64,000 nucleotides of DNA, taken from positions 622,098 through 686,097 of the forward strand of contig NZ_LR733265.1 in the NCBI RefSeq assembly GCF_902506495.1, read 5' to 3'. A model generated the notes under the pieces. The model did no database searches and was not told where the DNA came from. It saw only the letters and a program-made list of their open reading frames with translations. Shown here piece after piece: positions 28,436-37,384 of the stretch. Position 1 is the stretch's first letter. Each line of letters opens with the position of its first letter. This DNA is from Pseudomonas sp. 8O. GTDB taxonomy: Bacteria; Pseudomonadota; Gammaproteobacteria; Pseudomonadales; Pseudomonadaceae. The translations under genes were made by a program, and so were the position numbers.

Positions 28436-28817
28436 AACACAGCTGCGCCAAACTGGCTGAAAGCCCCGCCTGTTCAGCATTTCAGGACGTTTTGTGTGAT
28501 ATCCGGAACGAGATGAAATTAGGGGTAATTTCCGGTTGATCTGAGGGACGCATGGTCTTAAAGTCCGCGCCCGAACGTCCATGCTGGAAACGATCCATCC
28601 GGCTCAAGTACTGACGACGAGAGGTTGCCGGCCGGCGAATGGTCGGTACCGGTGATGCTCGGCGACATGCCTTGGGAAGTAGGCGAACCAAAGTGGGGAA
28701 ACTGTCAGACGTTCAGGCCAGCGTTTAGCGCGGCCAGCCCCGACACGTAGCGGAACCTGTAAGCGGTTCTGCTGCCCGAATCAATGTGTTCCCGGTTTTG
28801 CCATTGGAGTCCCCAGC
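28436..28817. other. Long non-coding leader before speC
   Basis: This 382-base region has no supported open frame on either strand. It contains a GC-rich self-complementary stretch (TTGCCGGCCGGCGAA near 28624) and several weaker inverted repeats. A plausible reading is the end of the iron operon plus a long structured 5' leader for speC. No terminator with a T run is visible. Confidence 0.4.
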
Positions 28818-29981
28818 ATGTCGATCAAGGTCGAAGACTATTACGCACCCGCCACTTTCCAGCGCATGAAGGCGTTCGCCGATCAGCACGAAACCCCGTT
28901 CGTGGTGATCGACCGGCAGATCATCGCCGATGCCTACGATCAACTGGGCAACTGCTTCCCGTTCGCCAAGATCTACTACGCGGTCAAGGCCAACCCGGCC
29001 ACCGAGATCATCGAGCTGCTGCGCGACAAGGGCTCGAGCTTCGACATCGCCTCGATCTACGAGCTGGACAAGGTCATGGCCACCGGCGTTGGCCCGGAGC
29101 GCATCAGCTACGGCAACACCATCAAGAAGTCCCGTGATATTCGCTACTTCTTCGACAAGGGCGTGCGCCTGTTCGCCACCGACTCCGAAGCCGACCTGCG
29201 CAACATCGCCAAGGCTGCGCCGGGTTCGAAGATCTACGTGCGCATCCTCACCGAAGGCTCGACCAGCGCCGACTGGCCGCTCTCGCGCAAATTCGGCTGC
29301 CAGCCGGACATGGCCCTGGACCTGTTGATCCTGGCCAAGCAACTGGGCCTGGTGCCCTACGGCATCTCCTTCCACGTCGGCAGCCAGCAGCGTGATATCG
29401 ACGTCTGGGACGCCGCCATCGCCAAGGTCAAGGTGATCTTCGAGCGTCTGAAGGAAGAAGACGGCATCACTCTGCAGATGATCAACATGGGCGGCGGCTT
29501 CCCGGCCAACTACATCCAGCGCACCAATGACCTGGAAACCTACGCCGAGGAGATCACCCGCTTCCTCAAGGAAGACTTCGGCGACGAACTGCCGGAAATC
29601 ATCCTCGAGCCGGGCCGTTCGCTGATCGCCAACGCCGGCGTACTGGTTTCGGAAGTGGTACTGGTTGCACGCAAGTCGCGCACCGCGGTCGAGCGCTGGG
29701 TCTATGCCGACGTGGGCAAGTTCAGCGGCCTGATCGAAACCATGGACGAAGCCATCAAGTTCCCGATCTGGACCGAGAAGAAGGGCGAGATGGAAGAGGT
29801 GGTGATTGCCGGGCCGACCTGCGACAGCGCCGACATCATGTACGAGAACTACAAGTACGGCCTGCCGCTCAACCTGGCCAGCGGCGACCGCCTGTACTGG
29901 CTGTCCACTGGTGCCTACACCACCAGCTACAGCGCCGTGGAGTTCAATGGCTTCCCGCCGCTGAAGTCCTACTACCTGTAA
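28818..29981 (+). CDS. speC: Ornithine decarboxylase, PLP-dependent (SpeC)
   Basis: A 387-residue group IV decarboxylase, the same length as P. aeruginosa SpeC (PA4519). It makes putrescine from ornithine in the cytoplasm. The PLP lysine is in YYAVKANPATEI (about residue 57). The SFHVGSQQRD and GGGFPANY segments form the cofactor phosphate site. EPGRSLIANAG carries the substrate-site residues and GPTCDSAD the catalytic Cys at the dimer interface. It lies next to piuA-like genes, as in P. aeruginosa PA4513-PA4519, but in a different arrangement. A long leader precedes it. Confidence 0.95.
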   Translation: MSIKVEDYYAPATFQRMKAFADQHETPFVVIDRQIIADAYDQLGNCFPFAKIYYAVKANPATEIIELLRDKGSSFDIASIYELDKVMATGVGPERISYGNTIKKSRDIRYFFDKGVRLFATDSEADLRNIAKAAPGSKIYVRILTEGSTSADWPLSRKFGCQPDMALDLLILAKQLGLVPYGISFHVGSQQRDIDVWDAAIAKVKVIFERLKEEDGITLQMINMGGGFPANYIQRTNDLETYAEEITRFLKEDFGDELPEIILEPGRSLIANAGVLVSEVVLVARKSRTAVERWVYADVGKFSGLIETMDEAIKFPIWTEKKGEMEEVVIAGPTCDSADIMYENYKYGLPLNLASGDRLYWLSTGAYTTSYSAVEFNGFPPLKSYYL

Positions 29982-30028
29982 GGCGCTGCAAACCTTAGGT
30001 TGCTACCGTAGCCTGGAGGCCATGCCGT

Positions 30029-30083
30029 GTAGGGTTCGCCATGCGCACCGCCTGATAATGCTGGTGTGCGCAGCGCACCCTAC
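30029..30083. repeat. Interspersed repeat, inverted pair
   Basis: GTAGGGTTCGCCATGCGCACC followed by its inverted relative GGTGTGCGCAGCGCACCCTAC (shown in part). It belongs to the same family as the unit at 11033. Confidence 0.75.
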
Positions 30084-30112
30084 GGGTGATAGGCCCGCGA
30101 TGCTGCGTGATG

Positions 30113-30138
30113 AACGCCCACCTCGTGTGGGCGTTTTC
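30113..30138 (+). terminator. Rho-independent terminator after speC
   Basis: The stem CGCCCAC/GTGGGCG (extended by AA/TT) has a five-base loop and is followed by TTTTC. It lies 132 bases after the speC stop codon. Confidence 0.8.
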
Positions 30139-30243
30139 ATTTCTGCCCAGAGCCTCTCACCTGCGCTGAATCACCAACCTGGAGCGCTCCATTTGATACG
30201 GAGAAAAGGCACTGACATTTTTGTTACAAAAGAGGCTCATGTA

Positions 30244-30260
30244 AATCATTCGTAATGATT
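30244..30260. promoter_or_regulatory. Fur box before the piuA-type receptor
   Basis: AATCATT-CGT-AATGATT is a perfect 7-bp inverted repeat around three bases, the classic Fur palindrome form. It lies 56-72 bases before the preferred GTG start of the receptor. Confidence 0.75.
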
Positions 30261-30316
30261 GATTAAGATTGAATCTCAAATACTATCGCGCGCAGTTTCC
30301 ATCTGGAGTGACTCTC

Positions 30317-32620
30317 GTGAGCGATAAACACAACAAGCGTGCACCTTTCCCCCAGCGTCGTCTGCTGGCCTCGGCCGTCAGCCTGGCCCTGCTATCCGGT
30401 TTCGCCGTGGCCCAGGAGTCGGCAGTCGAACTGGGCGACGTAACCGTTCAGGGGCAGCAGGACAAGGGCTTCAAGGTCGACAAGGCATCCTCGCCGAAAC
30501 AGACCGCTGCATTGCTCGATACACCGCAGACGGTCAACGTCATTCCGGAAACCCTGTTCCGTCAGCAGAACGCTCGCACCCTGACCGATGTACTGCGCAA
30601 TACCCCCGGCATCAGCTTCGAGGCGGGTGAAAACGGTTTCGCCACCGGCACCAACAACTTCAGCTTGCGTGGTTTCAACACCAGCGGCAGCCTGTTCATC
30701 GACGGTGCGCGTGACAACGGCAGCTACACCCGCGACGTGTTCAACGTCGAGCAGGTCGAGGTGTTCAAAGGGCCGGCAGCCGACAACGGCCGCGGTGGCG
30801 CCGGTGGTTACGTCAATCAGGTGACCAAGACGCCGACCCTGGAAAGCTTCATCGCCGGCGGCGCCAGCTTCGGCTTCGACCAATACGACTCCGAGCCGCG
30901 CCGCCGTGCCACGCTTGACACCAACCAGATCATCAACGACAGCAGCGCTTTCCGTCTCAACCTGCTGGTCGAGGATAGCGGCGTCGCGGGCCGTGAGCAC
31001 GCCGAGAAGAACAGCTGGGGTATCGCCCCGTCGGCGGCCTTCGGTCTGGGCACCGACACTCGCGCTATCGTCGCTTACGAGCACGTCGAGATGAACGACC
31101 GCCCGGATCTGGGCGTGGCCGGTGTGACCCAGCGTGACAAGCTCAAGGGTGCCAACACCCCGCTAGATTCCTCGGTGTGGTCGGCCGATCGCGACAAGTA
31201 CTTCGGTCTCAAGTCCGACTTCGACGACACCACCAGCGATGCGCTGATGTTCCGCCTCGAACATGATTTGTCCGCTGGCGTCACCATCAGCAACCAGACG
31301 CGTCTGGCCCGCGTTGACCGCCAGGCGCGTTACACCCACGTACTGGATGACGACAACAACGCCAATGCTGCGCTGGTCAACGTACAGCGCCAGCAGTATG
31401 ACCGCGTCAACACGTCGCTGAGCAACCTGACCAACCTGTCCACTCAGTTCGATACCGCCGGGTTGCGCCACAACCTGTCGGCTGGGCTCGAACTGAGTCG
31501 CGAGAAATCCGAGTCGCTGGGTTATCAATCGCAGACGCTGCCGGGGCTGGTCAACGTATTCGACCCGGACTGGGAACGCAGCGTGCCGGCCGCTCTGGCC
31601 CCGCGTGATCGCACCAAGGTCGACGTCGATACCGCCGCGCTCTATGTCTACGACACCATCGAGATCAACCCGCAGTGGCAGGTGACCGGTGGTCTGCGCC
31701 TGGAGCAGTACCAGGCGAGCATCAGCAACAAGCGTCTGGATGGCGCTGCCGCACCGGGTGATGATTTCGACGACACCGAACTGAGCCTCGGCGGCAAGCT
31801 GGGCGTGGTCTACAAGCCGCTGCCCAATGGCAGTGTCTACGCGGCCTACGGTGTATCCACCCAACCGCCGGGCTCGTACCTGTCCAACTCGGATATCTCG
31901 CGTACTGACCAGGGCCTGCCGGCGCTGATCAAGGGCGCCGATCCGGTGCGGGCGCACAACTACGAGATTGGCACCAAGTGGGACTTCTTCGACAGCCGCC
32001 TGTCTACCACCGCTGCGCTGTTCTACACCGAGAAAAAGAAGGTCGCGATTACCGGTCGGGATGTCGGGCAAACAGGCGCCGCTACGCTCAAGGGCTATGG
32101 TGAGCAAGTGGTCAAAGGCCTGGAGCTGGGCGCCAGCGGCAAGATCACCGACAACTGGGATGTCTTCGGCGGCATTGTGTTCATGGACAGCGAGCGCAAG
32201 CACAGCGCCTATCTGGATGACGTGCGTCGTCGTGCCAACAGTGGCGACTACGGCAGTGAGCTGCGCACCGATGGTGATGAGCTGGCCTTCACGCCCAAGG
32301 TCTCCGGCAACCTGTGGACGACCTACCGCCTGCCCGTCGGCCTGACCCTGGGCCTGGGCGCCCAGCACGTCGGTTCGTCCTACCTGGGGCGTCCGGATGA
32401 CGTCGAGCGTATTGTCGCCAATGGTCGCTACGGGCGTGTCCCGAGCTACACCACCTTCGCCGCGATGGCCAGCTATGAGGTCAATGCCAATGTGGACGTG
32501 CGCCTGAACATCGACAACCTCACCAATGAGGAATACGTCAGCTCGGCCAACTGGCAGGGACGCCGTGCATTGCTGGGTGATCCGCGTACCTTCACCCTGA
32601 GCACCAATTTCCACTTCTAA
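30317..32620 (+). CDS. piuA: Catecholate-type TonB-dependent siderophore receptor (PiuA-like)
   Basis: A 767-residue receptor from the GTG at 30317, which has TGGAG nearby. A TTG at 30269 would extend it but sits beside the Fur box. The signal peptide includes RRLLASAVSLALLSGFAVAQ. Plug motifs are DTPQTVNVIPETLF, TLTDVLRNTPGISF, NNFSLRGFNTSGSLFIDG and VEVFKGPAADNGRGGAGG. The barrel ends in a terminal Phe (TFTLSTNFHF). The gene order with speC and a piuC-like gene, and the plug sequence, match P. aeruginosa PiuA (PA4514), which imports ferric catecholates and lets in siderophore-drug conjugates. Iron control through Fur is likely. Confidence 0.87.
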   Translation: MSDKHNKRAPFPQRRLLASAVSLALLSGFAVAQESAVELGDVTVQGQQDKGFKVDKASSPKQTAALLDTPQTVNVIPETLFRQQNARTLTDVLRNTPGISFEAGENGFATGTNNFSLRGFNTSGSLFIDGARDNGSYTRDVFNVEQVEVFKGPAADNGRGGAGGYVNQVTKTPTLESFIAGGASFGFDQYDSEPRRRATLDTNQIINDSSAFRLNLLVEDSGVAGREHAEKNSWGIAPSAAFGLGTDTRAIVAYEHVEMNDRPDLGVAGVTQRDKLKGANTPLDSSVWSADRDKYFGLKSDFDDTTSDALMFRLEHDLSAGVTISNQTRLARVDRQARYTHVLDDDNNANAALVNVQRQQYDRVNTSLSNLTNLSTQFDTAGLRHNLSAGLELSREKSESLGYQSQTLPGLVNVFDPDWERSVPAALAPRDRTKVDVDTAALYVYDTIEINPQWQVTGGLRLEQYQASISNKRLDGAAAPGDDFDDTELSLGGKLGVVYKPLPNGSVYAAYGVSTQPPGSYLSNSDISRTDQGLPALIKGADPVRAHNYEIGTKWDFFDSRLSTTAALFYTEKKKVAITGRDVGQTGAATLKGYGEQVVKGLELGASGKITDNWDVFGGIVFMDSERKHSAYLDDVRRRANSGDYGSELRTDGDELAFTPKVSGNLWTTYRLPVGLTLGLGAQHVGSSYLGRPDDVERIVANGRYGRVPSYTTFAAMASYEVNANVDVRLNIDNLTNEEYVSSANWQGRRALLGDPRTFTLSTNFHF

Positions 32621-32637
32621 GCACGCTTGAGTGGTAC

Positions 32638-32675
32638 AACGCCCCGATTGCAGCGCAGTCGGGGCGTTTTCATTT
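32638..32675 (+). terminator. Rho-independent terminator after the piuA-type gene
   Basis: The stem AACGCCCCGATTGC pairs with GCAGTCGGGGCGTT across a very short loop, with one mismatch, followed by TTCATTTT. It lies 17 bases after the receptor stop codon. Confidence 0.85.
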
Positions 32676-32719
32676 TGGTGGCGACAGCAGATCGGGCTTC
32701 TGTCCGAGTGCTGCAGCCC

Positions 32720-32736
32720 TTTAGAATCATTCGCAA
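32720..32736. promoter_or_regulatory. Fur-box-like sequence before the piuC-type gene
   Basis: TTTAGAATCATTCGCAA contains the same AGAATCATTCGC core as the box at 21117. It lies 28-44 bases before the PiuC-type ATG, so this gene has its own iron-controlled promoter after the terminator. Confidence 0.6.
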
Positions 32737-32763
32737 CGGCGATTGGCCTGGAGAACCCCGAAC

Positions 32764-33432
32764 ATGATGCTGAGCATTCCCGACGTGCTGAATGCCGAAC
32801 AGCTGCAGCAGTGCCGCACCGCGCTCGCCGGCGGCAACTGGCAGGATGGCCGGCTGACGGCTGGGCACCAGGCGGTGAACGTCAAGGCCAACCAGCAGCT
32901 CGCTCAGGATGATCCGCTGACGCAGCAGCTGGGCGATTTCATCCTGGCCTGCCTGGCCCAGCATCCGGGTTTCATGGCTGCCGCGTTGCCGCTGAAAGTG
33001 GTGCCGCCGCGTTTCAATCGTTACGCCGAGGGCGGCACCTACGGCGACCATATCGACAATGCGGTATTCAGCGTGCCGGGCACGCCGCATCGTATTCGTG
33101 CCGACCTGTCGGCCACTCTGTTCTTCAGCGAACCGGACGAGTACGACGGCGGTGAACTGGTGGTACAGGACCAGCGCATCAAACTGCCGGCCGGCCATCT
33201 GGTTCTCTATTCCAGCGGCAGCCTGCATCGGGTCGAACCGGTGACCCGCGGCGCGCGTCTGGCCTCGTTCTTCTGGGTGCAGAGCCTGGTGCGCCAGGAC
33301 GAGCAGCGCAACGTGCTGCTGGAACTCGATGACAGCATCCAGGCGCTGCGCCAGCAGGTGCCAGACAGCCCAGAACTAGTGCGCTTGACCGGGATTTACC
33401 ACAACCTGCTGCGGCAATGGACGCAGACCTGA
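32764..33432 (+). CDS. piuC: PKHD-type Fe(II)/2-oxoglutarate hydroxylase (PiuC-like)
   Basis: A 222-residue non-heme iron dioxygenase of the PKHD/prolyl hydroxylase group, like P. aeruginosa PiuC (PA4515). The 2-His-1-Asp facial triad is seen as HID in [14 protein letters not shown] (about residues 97-99) and the distal His in GSLHRVEP. The 2-oxoglutarate-binding Arg is in [18 protein letters not shown] precedes tandem ATGs at 32764/32767. It is commonly linked to TonB receptors under Fur control; its substrate is unknown. Loss of piuC affects siderophore-antibiotic susceptibility in P. aeruginosa, but the mechanism is not settled. Confidence 0.92.
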   Translation: MMLSIPDVLNAEQLQQCRTALAGGNWQDGRLTAGHQAVNVKANQQLAQDDPLTQQLGDFILACLAQHPGFMAAALPLKVVPPRFNRYAEGGTYGDHIDNAVFSVPGTPHRIRADLSATLFFSEPDEYDGGELVVQDQRIKLPAGHLVLYSSGSLHRVEPVTRGARLASFFWVQSLVRQDEQRNVLLELDDSIQALRQQVPDSPELVRLTGIYHNLLRQWTQT

Positions 33433-33482
33433 GCGCTCGATCCATCACCCTGATCCCACGCACCGACCCGCCGAGTAACAGC

Positions 33483-34595
33483 ATGCCATTGCCCACGCTG
33501 CAGCAGATTCCCCAGACCATCGCCGCTGTCGTCGACTACGAGCCCTATGCCCGCGAACGTATGAGCGAGCAGGCCTGGGCCTACCTGGCCGGCGGCGCGG
33601 CGGATGAGCTGACCCTGGCCGACAACCGGGCGGCGTTCGAGCGTCTGCGTCTGCGTAGCCGAGTGCTGCAAGACCTGAGCGGTGGCAATACGCGCCTGCG
33701 TCTGTTCGGCCAGGATTTCGCCCACCCGATCTTTCTTGCGCCGGTGGCGTACCAGAAGCTCGCCCATCCCGATGGCGAATTGGCCAGCGTACTCGCGGCA
33801 GCTGCACTGGGCGCGGGCATGGTGGTCAGTACCCAGGCCAGTGTCGAGCTGGAAGCCATCGCGGCGCAGGCGCAGGCGCCGCTGTGGTTCCAGCTGTATA
33901 TCCAGCCTGATCGCGAGTTCACTGCGGCCTTGATCCGTCGTGCAGAAAGCGCCGGCTACCAGGCGCTGGTGCTGACGGTGGATGCCCCGGTCACCGGCGT
34001 GCGCAATCGCGAGCAGCGCGCCGGCTTCGCCCTGCCGGCGGGTGTCGAGGCGGTCAATCTGCGTGGGATGCGACCCTTGCAGGCGCAGGCCGATCCGCAG
34101 AACAGCAGCCTGCTCCTGGGCGGCCCACTGCTGGCCGCGGCGCCGACCTGGGCCGACCTCACCTGGCTGCGCAAGCAGACGCGTTTGCCGATTCTGCTCA
34201 AGGGCATCATGAGCGGCGTCGATGCCGAACAGGCGCTGGCGGCGGGCGTGGATGGCCTGATCGTCTCCAACCATGGCGGACGTACGCTGGACGGCCTGCC
34301 GGCTACCATCGACGTGCTGCCCGAAATCGCCGCTGCTGTGCAGGGCAGGGTGCCGCTATTGCTCGACGGAGGCATTCGCCGTGGCAGCGATATCCTCAAG
34401 GCGCTGGCGTTGGGAGCGGACGCCGTGCTGGTCGGCAGGCCCTATGTCTTTGGCTTGGCAGCGGCCGGTGCGGTCGGGGTAGCGCACGTGCTGCAACTGC
34501 TGCGCGCTGAGCTGGAGGTGGCCATGGCTCTGACCGGTTGCGCCGACCTGGCCAGCATCGGGCCGGATGTGATCTGGCGTCCTGCCACTCGCTAG
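33483..34595 (+). CDS. FMN-dependent alpha-hydroxy-acid oxidase/dehydrogenase
   Basis: A 370-residue FMN enzyme of the lactate oxidase/glycolate oxidase family. Visible are FLAPVAYQKLAHPDGE, STQASVELEAIA, LILLKGI-like LPILLKGIMSG (FMN Lys), the active-site His and Arg in SNHGGRTLDG and the FMN-phosphate loop in LLLDGGIRRGSDILKAL. It probably oxidises L-lactate or another 2-hydroxy acid in the cytoplasm. The start at 33483 (MPLPTLQQIPQ) is preferred because the family begins there. An in-frame ATG at 33417 would overlap the piuC-type gene by 16 bases and cannot be excluded. Close spacing suggests co-transcription with that gene. Confidence 0.87.
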   Translation: MPLPTLQQIPQTIAAVVDYEPYARERMSEQAWAYLAGGAADELTLADNRAAFERLRLRSRVLQDLSGGNTRLRLFGQDFAHPIFLAPVAYQKLAHPDGELASVLAAAALGAGMVVSTQASVELEAIAAQAQAPLWFQLYIQPDREFTAALIRRAESAGYQALVLTVDAPVTGVRNREQRAGFALPAGVEAVNLRGMRPLQAQADPQNSSLLLGGPLLAAAPTWADLTWLRKQTRLPILLKGIMSGVDAEQALAAGVDGLIVSNHGGRTLDGLPATIDVLPEIAAAVQGRVPLLLDGGIRRGSDILKALALGADAVLVGRPYVFGLAAAGAVGVAHVLQLLRAELEVAMALTGCADLASIGPDVIWRPATR

Positions 34596-34783
34596 ACGGA
34601 CATTCTTTGGCAGATGGCTTCTACGGCCAATGTTCGCGCCATGCCGAGTTGGCTACGGCTTACTACTCGATGATCAGCCGTTGATGACTGCAGTGTTGTG
34701 GTTTCCCGCCTGCAGGGGTGGCAATTGCTAGAAAGCAGAACGCCAGCCCCAGGGTTAATGCTGATCAGATAAGTTCTTTACCA

Positions 34784-34815
34784 CCCCTCCTACTTGCAGC
34801 AGAGGGGGCGTTTTT
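34784..34815 (+). terminator. Rho-independent terminator after the hydroxyacid oxidase
   Basis: CCCCTC pairs with GAGGGG around a 12-base loop, followed by GGCGTTTTT. It lies about 190 bases after the stop codon. Confidence 0.6.
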
Positions 34816-34816
34816 C

Positions 34817-34876
34817 GTAGGAGCCAGCTTGCTGGCGATGCTTTTTATGGCGGATCGCCGGCAAGCCGGCTCCTAC
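34817..34876. repeat. REP inverted pair
   Basis: GTAGGAGCCAGCTTGCTGGC and GCCGGCAAGCCGGCTCCTAC. The left half has a compensating pair change (CCAGC...GCTGG), so its own hairpin is kept. Confidence 0.85.
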
Positions 34877-34948
34877 AAAGATCGAGTGCAACGGCTTAAC
34901 TGACAGGCATTAGCTCCAGAGCTGGCGTTTTGCTTTTTGCGGTTGTGG

Positions 34949-37156
34949 TCAGAATTCGACTACTGCCGACAGCCACAGGCGACGACCTTCTTCCATCACG
35001 CCAGTGGTGGACTGGGTGCTCTGGATGTAGTCCGTACCGTAGGCCGTGCCATTGGCTGCACCGCTATTGGCGTAAGTGGTGTAGGCCTTGCCTTTGACGA
35101 AGTCCTTGTCGAGCAGGTTGTAGATTGCCGCGTTGAGCGTCACGTTTTCCGAGGCTTTGAACGAGCCACCCAGGTGGAACAAGGTATAGGCCTTGGTGTT
35201 CTTGCCCAGCGTGTCGTAGATCGACTGGTTGGTGGAGTAGCTGCCATTGGCGTTGGCCAGATTTTCGTACCTGGAGGTAAATCGGGCACGTTCACCACGG
35301 TACTCGCTCTTGAGCCAGAGGTTGAGGCGATCAGTGGTCTGCCAGGCGAGCTTGGCATTGGCCAGGTGCTCAGGAGTATTGGTCAGCGGTTCGCCTTTGT
35401 TGTCGCCGCTTTTCTGCTCGCTGTCGGTGTAGGTGTAGTTGCCTGAAAGTGTCCAGGCCGGAGCGAAGTTCCAGCTCGCGGCGAGTTCCAGGCCCTGGGT
35501 CACGGCTTCGTCGATGTTGATCTGCTGGGCGCAGGTACCACCGGTGTTGCCAGCACACAGCGGGTCGGTAACCGGGTCACCGGTAGCGATCTTGTCCTTG
35601 AACTTGTTGTGGAACAGGGTGGCGTTGGCATTGAAACCGGCCAGGCTGTCGAAGTACACGCCGAATTCGGTGCTGGTGGTGGTTTCGGGTTCCAGGTCCG
35701 GGTTGCCGATGGTGATAATGGTGCCCTGGCCGGTGACACCGTTGATTCCGCTGTGCAGATCATTCAGATCCGGCGTGCGATAGCCACGGCTGACGCCGCC
35801 CTTGAGCGTCCAGTTGTCGGTTGTATTCCATACCAGATAAGCGCGCGGGCTGACGTGGCCGCCGAAGGCTTCGTGGTCGTCATAGCGAGCGCCCAGTGTC
35901 AGTGCCAAATCATCGCGCAGGCGCCATTCATCCTCGGCGAAGAGTGCCCAGGTTTTCTGCTCGAAATCGTCCAGGGCGATGCCGTCGGTCATTTCGGCTT
36001 TCCACCACTGACCGCCGAGCGTCGCAACGTGTGATTCGCCAATTGGCGCTACGAGTTTGGTGTCGAAAACCAGATTGGTGGTTTCCAGATCTCGGTCGTC
36101 ACCGATGAGTGTGCCCGGGATTCCGGAGCTGTTGCCGATCACATTACCCGGAATGGTGCGGCCGATGGTTTCGGTACGGTTGTGCATCAGGCTGGAATCC
36201 AGAGTGCCGAAGCCCAATCGTGCGCTGTGGGTCAGGGCAATCTGCTCACGCTCGAAGCGTAATTCGTCGGCATAGCCGTTGGCGGTGGTGGCGCTGGCAG
36301 TGCAGTCGCGGTTCAAACCATCCAGGCTGCCGAGCTGGCACTCGTCGTTGTTGTACTTCTGGCGGCTGCGCTCGATGTCCAGGCCGAAGTCGTGATTCTC
36401 GTGCGGGGTGAGAGTCAGGCGTGCGCCCAGATTGTTGGTCCCGCCATCGACTGGAGATGGGCCGCGCTTGCTGACTTCAACGCCATTGCCGTAGCTCAGA
36501 TCGGACTCTTCACGATTGAACAGGCTGCCTCGTACCTGCAGGCCGAGCAGGTCGTCTACCAGCGGGCCACTGGCATAGATGCTGGTGCTGCGGGTATCGC
36601 CGAAATCGCGATTCTCCTGATAGGTGTAGTCCTGGGTCAAAGAGCCGGTCCACTCCTTGCCAACTTTACGGGTGATGATGTTGATCACCCCGCCCATGGC
36701 ATCGGAACCATAAAGGGTCGACATGGGCCCACGAATCACTTCGATACGTTCGATGGCGGACAGCGGCGGCATGAAGCTGGTGGACGTCTCGTTGAAACCG
36801 TTAGGGGTGACGTTGCCGGCTGCGTTCTGTCGGCGGCCATCGATCAGGATCAGGGTGTATTGGCTGGGCATGCCACGGATGCTGATGTTCAGCCCGCCAG
36901 TTTTTCCGGTGCCCTGGCCGATGTCGATACCCTCGACGTCACCCAGTGCCTGTGCCAGGTTGTTGTAGCGCTTCTGTTGCAACTCCTCGCGGCTGATCAC
37001 ACTGATGCTGGCGGGGGCTTCGGTGATCTTCTGTTCGAAGCCGGAAGCACTGACGACCACATCGCCCAGGGCGATAGGCTCGTTGGCCTGGGCGCCGAAA
37101 CTGGCGGCCAAGGCAATGGCGCTGGCCAAGGCGGTGCGGGAATTGAGGGCGGACAT
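34949..37156 (-). CDS. TonB-dependent receptor (FepA/BfrA-like)
   Basis: A 735-residue outer-membrane receptor with a signal peptide ending FGAQA. A TonB-box-like stretch (GDVVVSASG) follows. Plug motifs are ITEAPASISVISREELQ, GGLNISIRGMPSQYTLILIDG and IEVIRGPMSTLYGSDAMGGV. The barrel has two cysteine pairs in predicted loops (NNDECQLGSLDGLNRDC; PLCAGNTGGTC), typical of enterobactin-type receptors, and ends in Phe. AGGAG precedes the ATG. It is a single-gene unit with a partial Fur-like half-site upstream. The ligand is probably a catecholate siderophore; this is inference from similarity to FepA/PfeA-type plugs. Confidence 0.88.
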   Translation of the reverse strand: MSALNSRTALASAIALAASFGAQANEPIALGDVVVSASGFEQKITEAPASISVISREELQQKRYNNLAQALGDVEGIDIGQGTGKTGGLNISIRGMPSQYTLILIDGRRQNAAGNVTPNGFNETSTSFMPPLSAIERIEVIRGPMSTLYGSDAMGGVINIITRKVGKEWTGSLTQDYTYQENRDFGDTRSTSIYASGPLVDDLLGLQVRGSLFNREESDLSYGNGVEVSKRGPSPVDGGTNNLGARLTLTPHENHDFGLDIERSRQKYNNDECQLGSLDGLNRDCTASATTANGYADELRFEREQIALTHSARLGFGTLDSSLMHNRTETIGRTIPGNVIGNSSGIPGTLIGDDRDLETTNLVFDTKLVAPIGESHVATLGGQWWKAEMTDGIALDDFEQKTWALFAEDEWRLRDDLALTLGARYDDHEAFGGHVSPRAYLVWNTTDNWTLKGGVSRGYRTPDLNDLHSGINGVTGQGTIITIGNPDLEPETTTSTEFGVYFDSLAGFNANATLFHNKFKDKIATGDPVTDPLCAGNTGGTCAQQINIDEAVTQGLELAASWNFAPAWTLSGNYTYTDSEQKSGDNKGEPLTNTPEHLANAKLAWQTTDRLNLWLKSEYRGERARFTSRYENLANANGSYSTNQSIYDTLGKNTKAYTLFHLGGSFKASENVTLNAAIYNLLDKDFVKGKAYTTYANSGAANGTAYGTDYIQSTQSTTGVMEEGRRLWLSAVVEF

Positions 37157-37210
37157 CGATCTACTCCTGGCAGTAAGAGGGTGCAGTCGGAACGGTTGCA
37201 GACGGCCGGG

Positions 37211-37232
37211 ATGATAGTGATTTGCATATAAG
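37211..37232. promoter_or_regulatory. Weak Fur-like half-site before the minus-strand receptor
   Basis: On the minus strand TATATGCAAATCACTATCAT has a good right half (AATCACTATC) but a poor left half. It lies about 55-75 bases before the receptor ATG. Confidence 0.3.
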
Positions 37233-37384
37233 GTTCAATTGCGGATGATACCGACGGACAGGGCATCCGGCTGGAGAGGCCGTAATGATTGGCCTGCAGG
37301 CAGATGTAAATTTTGTAAATGCGATTAATTCTCGAGTGTGGCGCGTGCTTTACGCATGCGTTCCTGGCGCTCTAAGCTGCCGGC

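Larger units (their letters stand above)
29982..30316. other. speC-piuA intergenic region
   Basis: The 335-base gap has no gene. It holds an interspersed repeat pair, a rho-independent terminator for speC and a Fur-box palindrome for the following receptor. Confidence 0.6.
34596..34948. other. Convergent intergenic region
   Basis: The 353 bases between the hydroxyacid oxidase and the minus-strand receptor hold a terminator and a REP pair. I see no gene. Confidence 0.6.

Noticed and set aside
30269..30316. N-terminal extension of the PiuA-like receptor from a TTG at 30269
   Set aside because: It would start only nine bases after the Fur box and place extra residues before a good signal peptide; the GTG at 30317 has a better ribosome binding site.
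31163..32614. Long antisense open frame opposite the PiuA-like receptor, and similar frames opposite prfC and the RND pump
   Set aside because: No family similarity by eye and no start region of their own; explained by codon third-position bias of the real genes.
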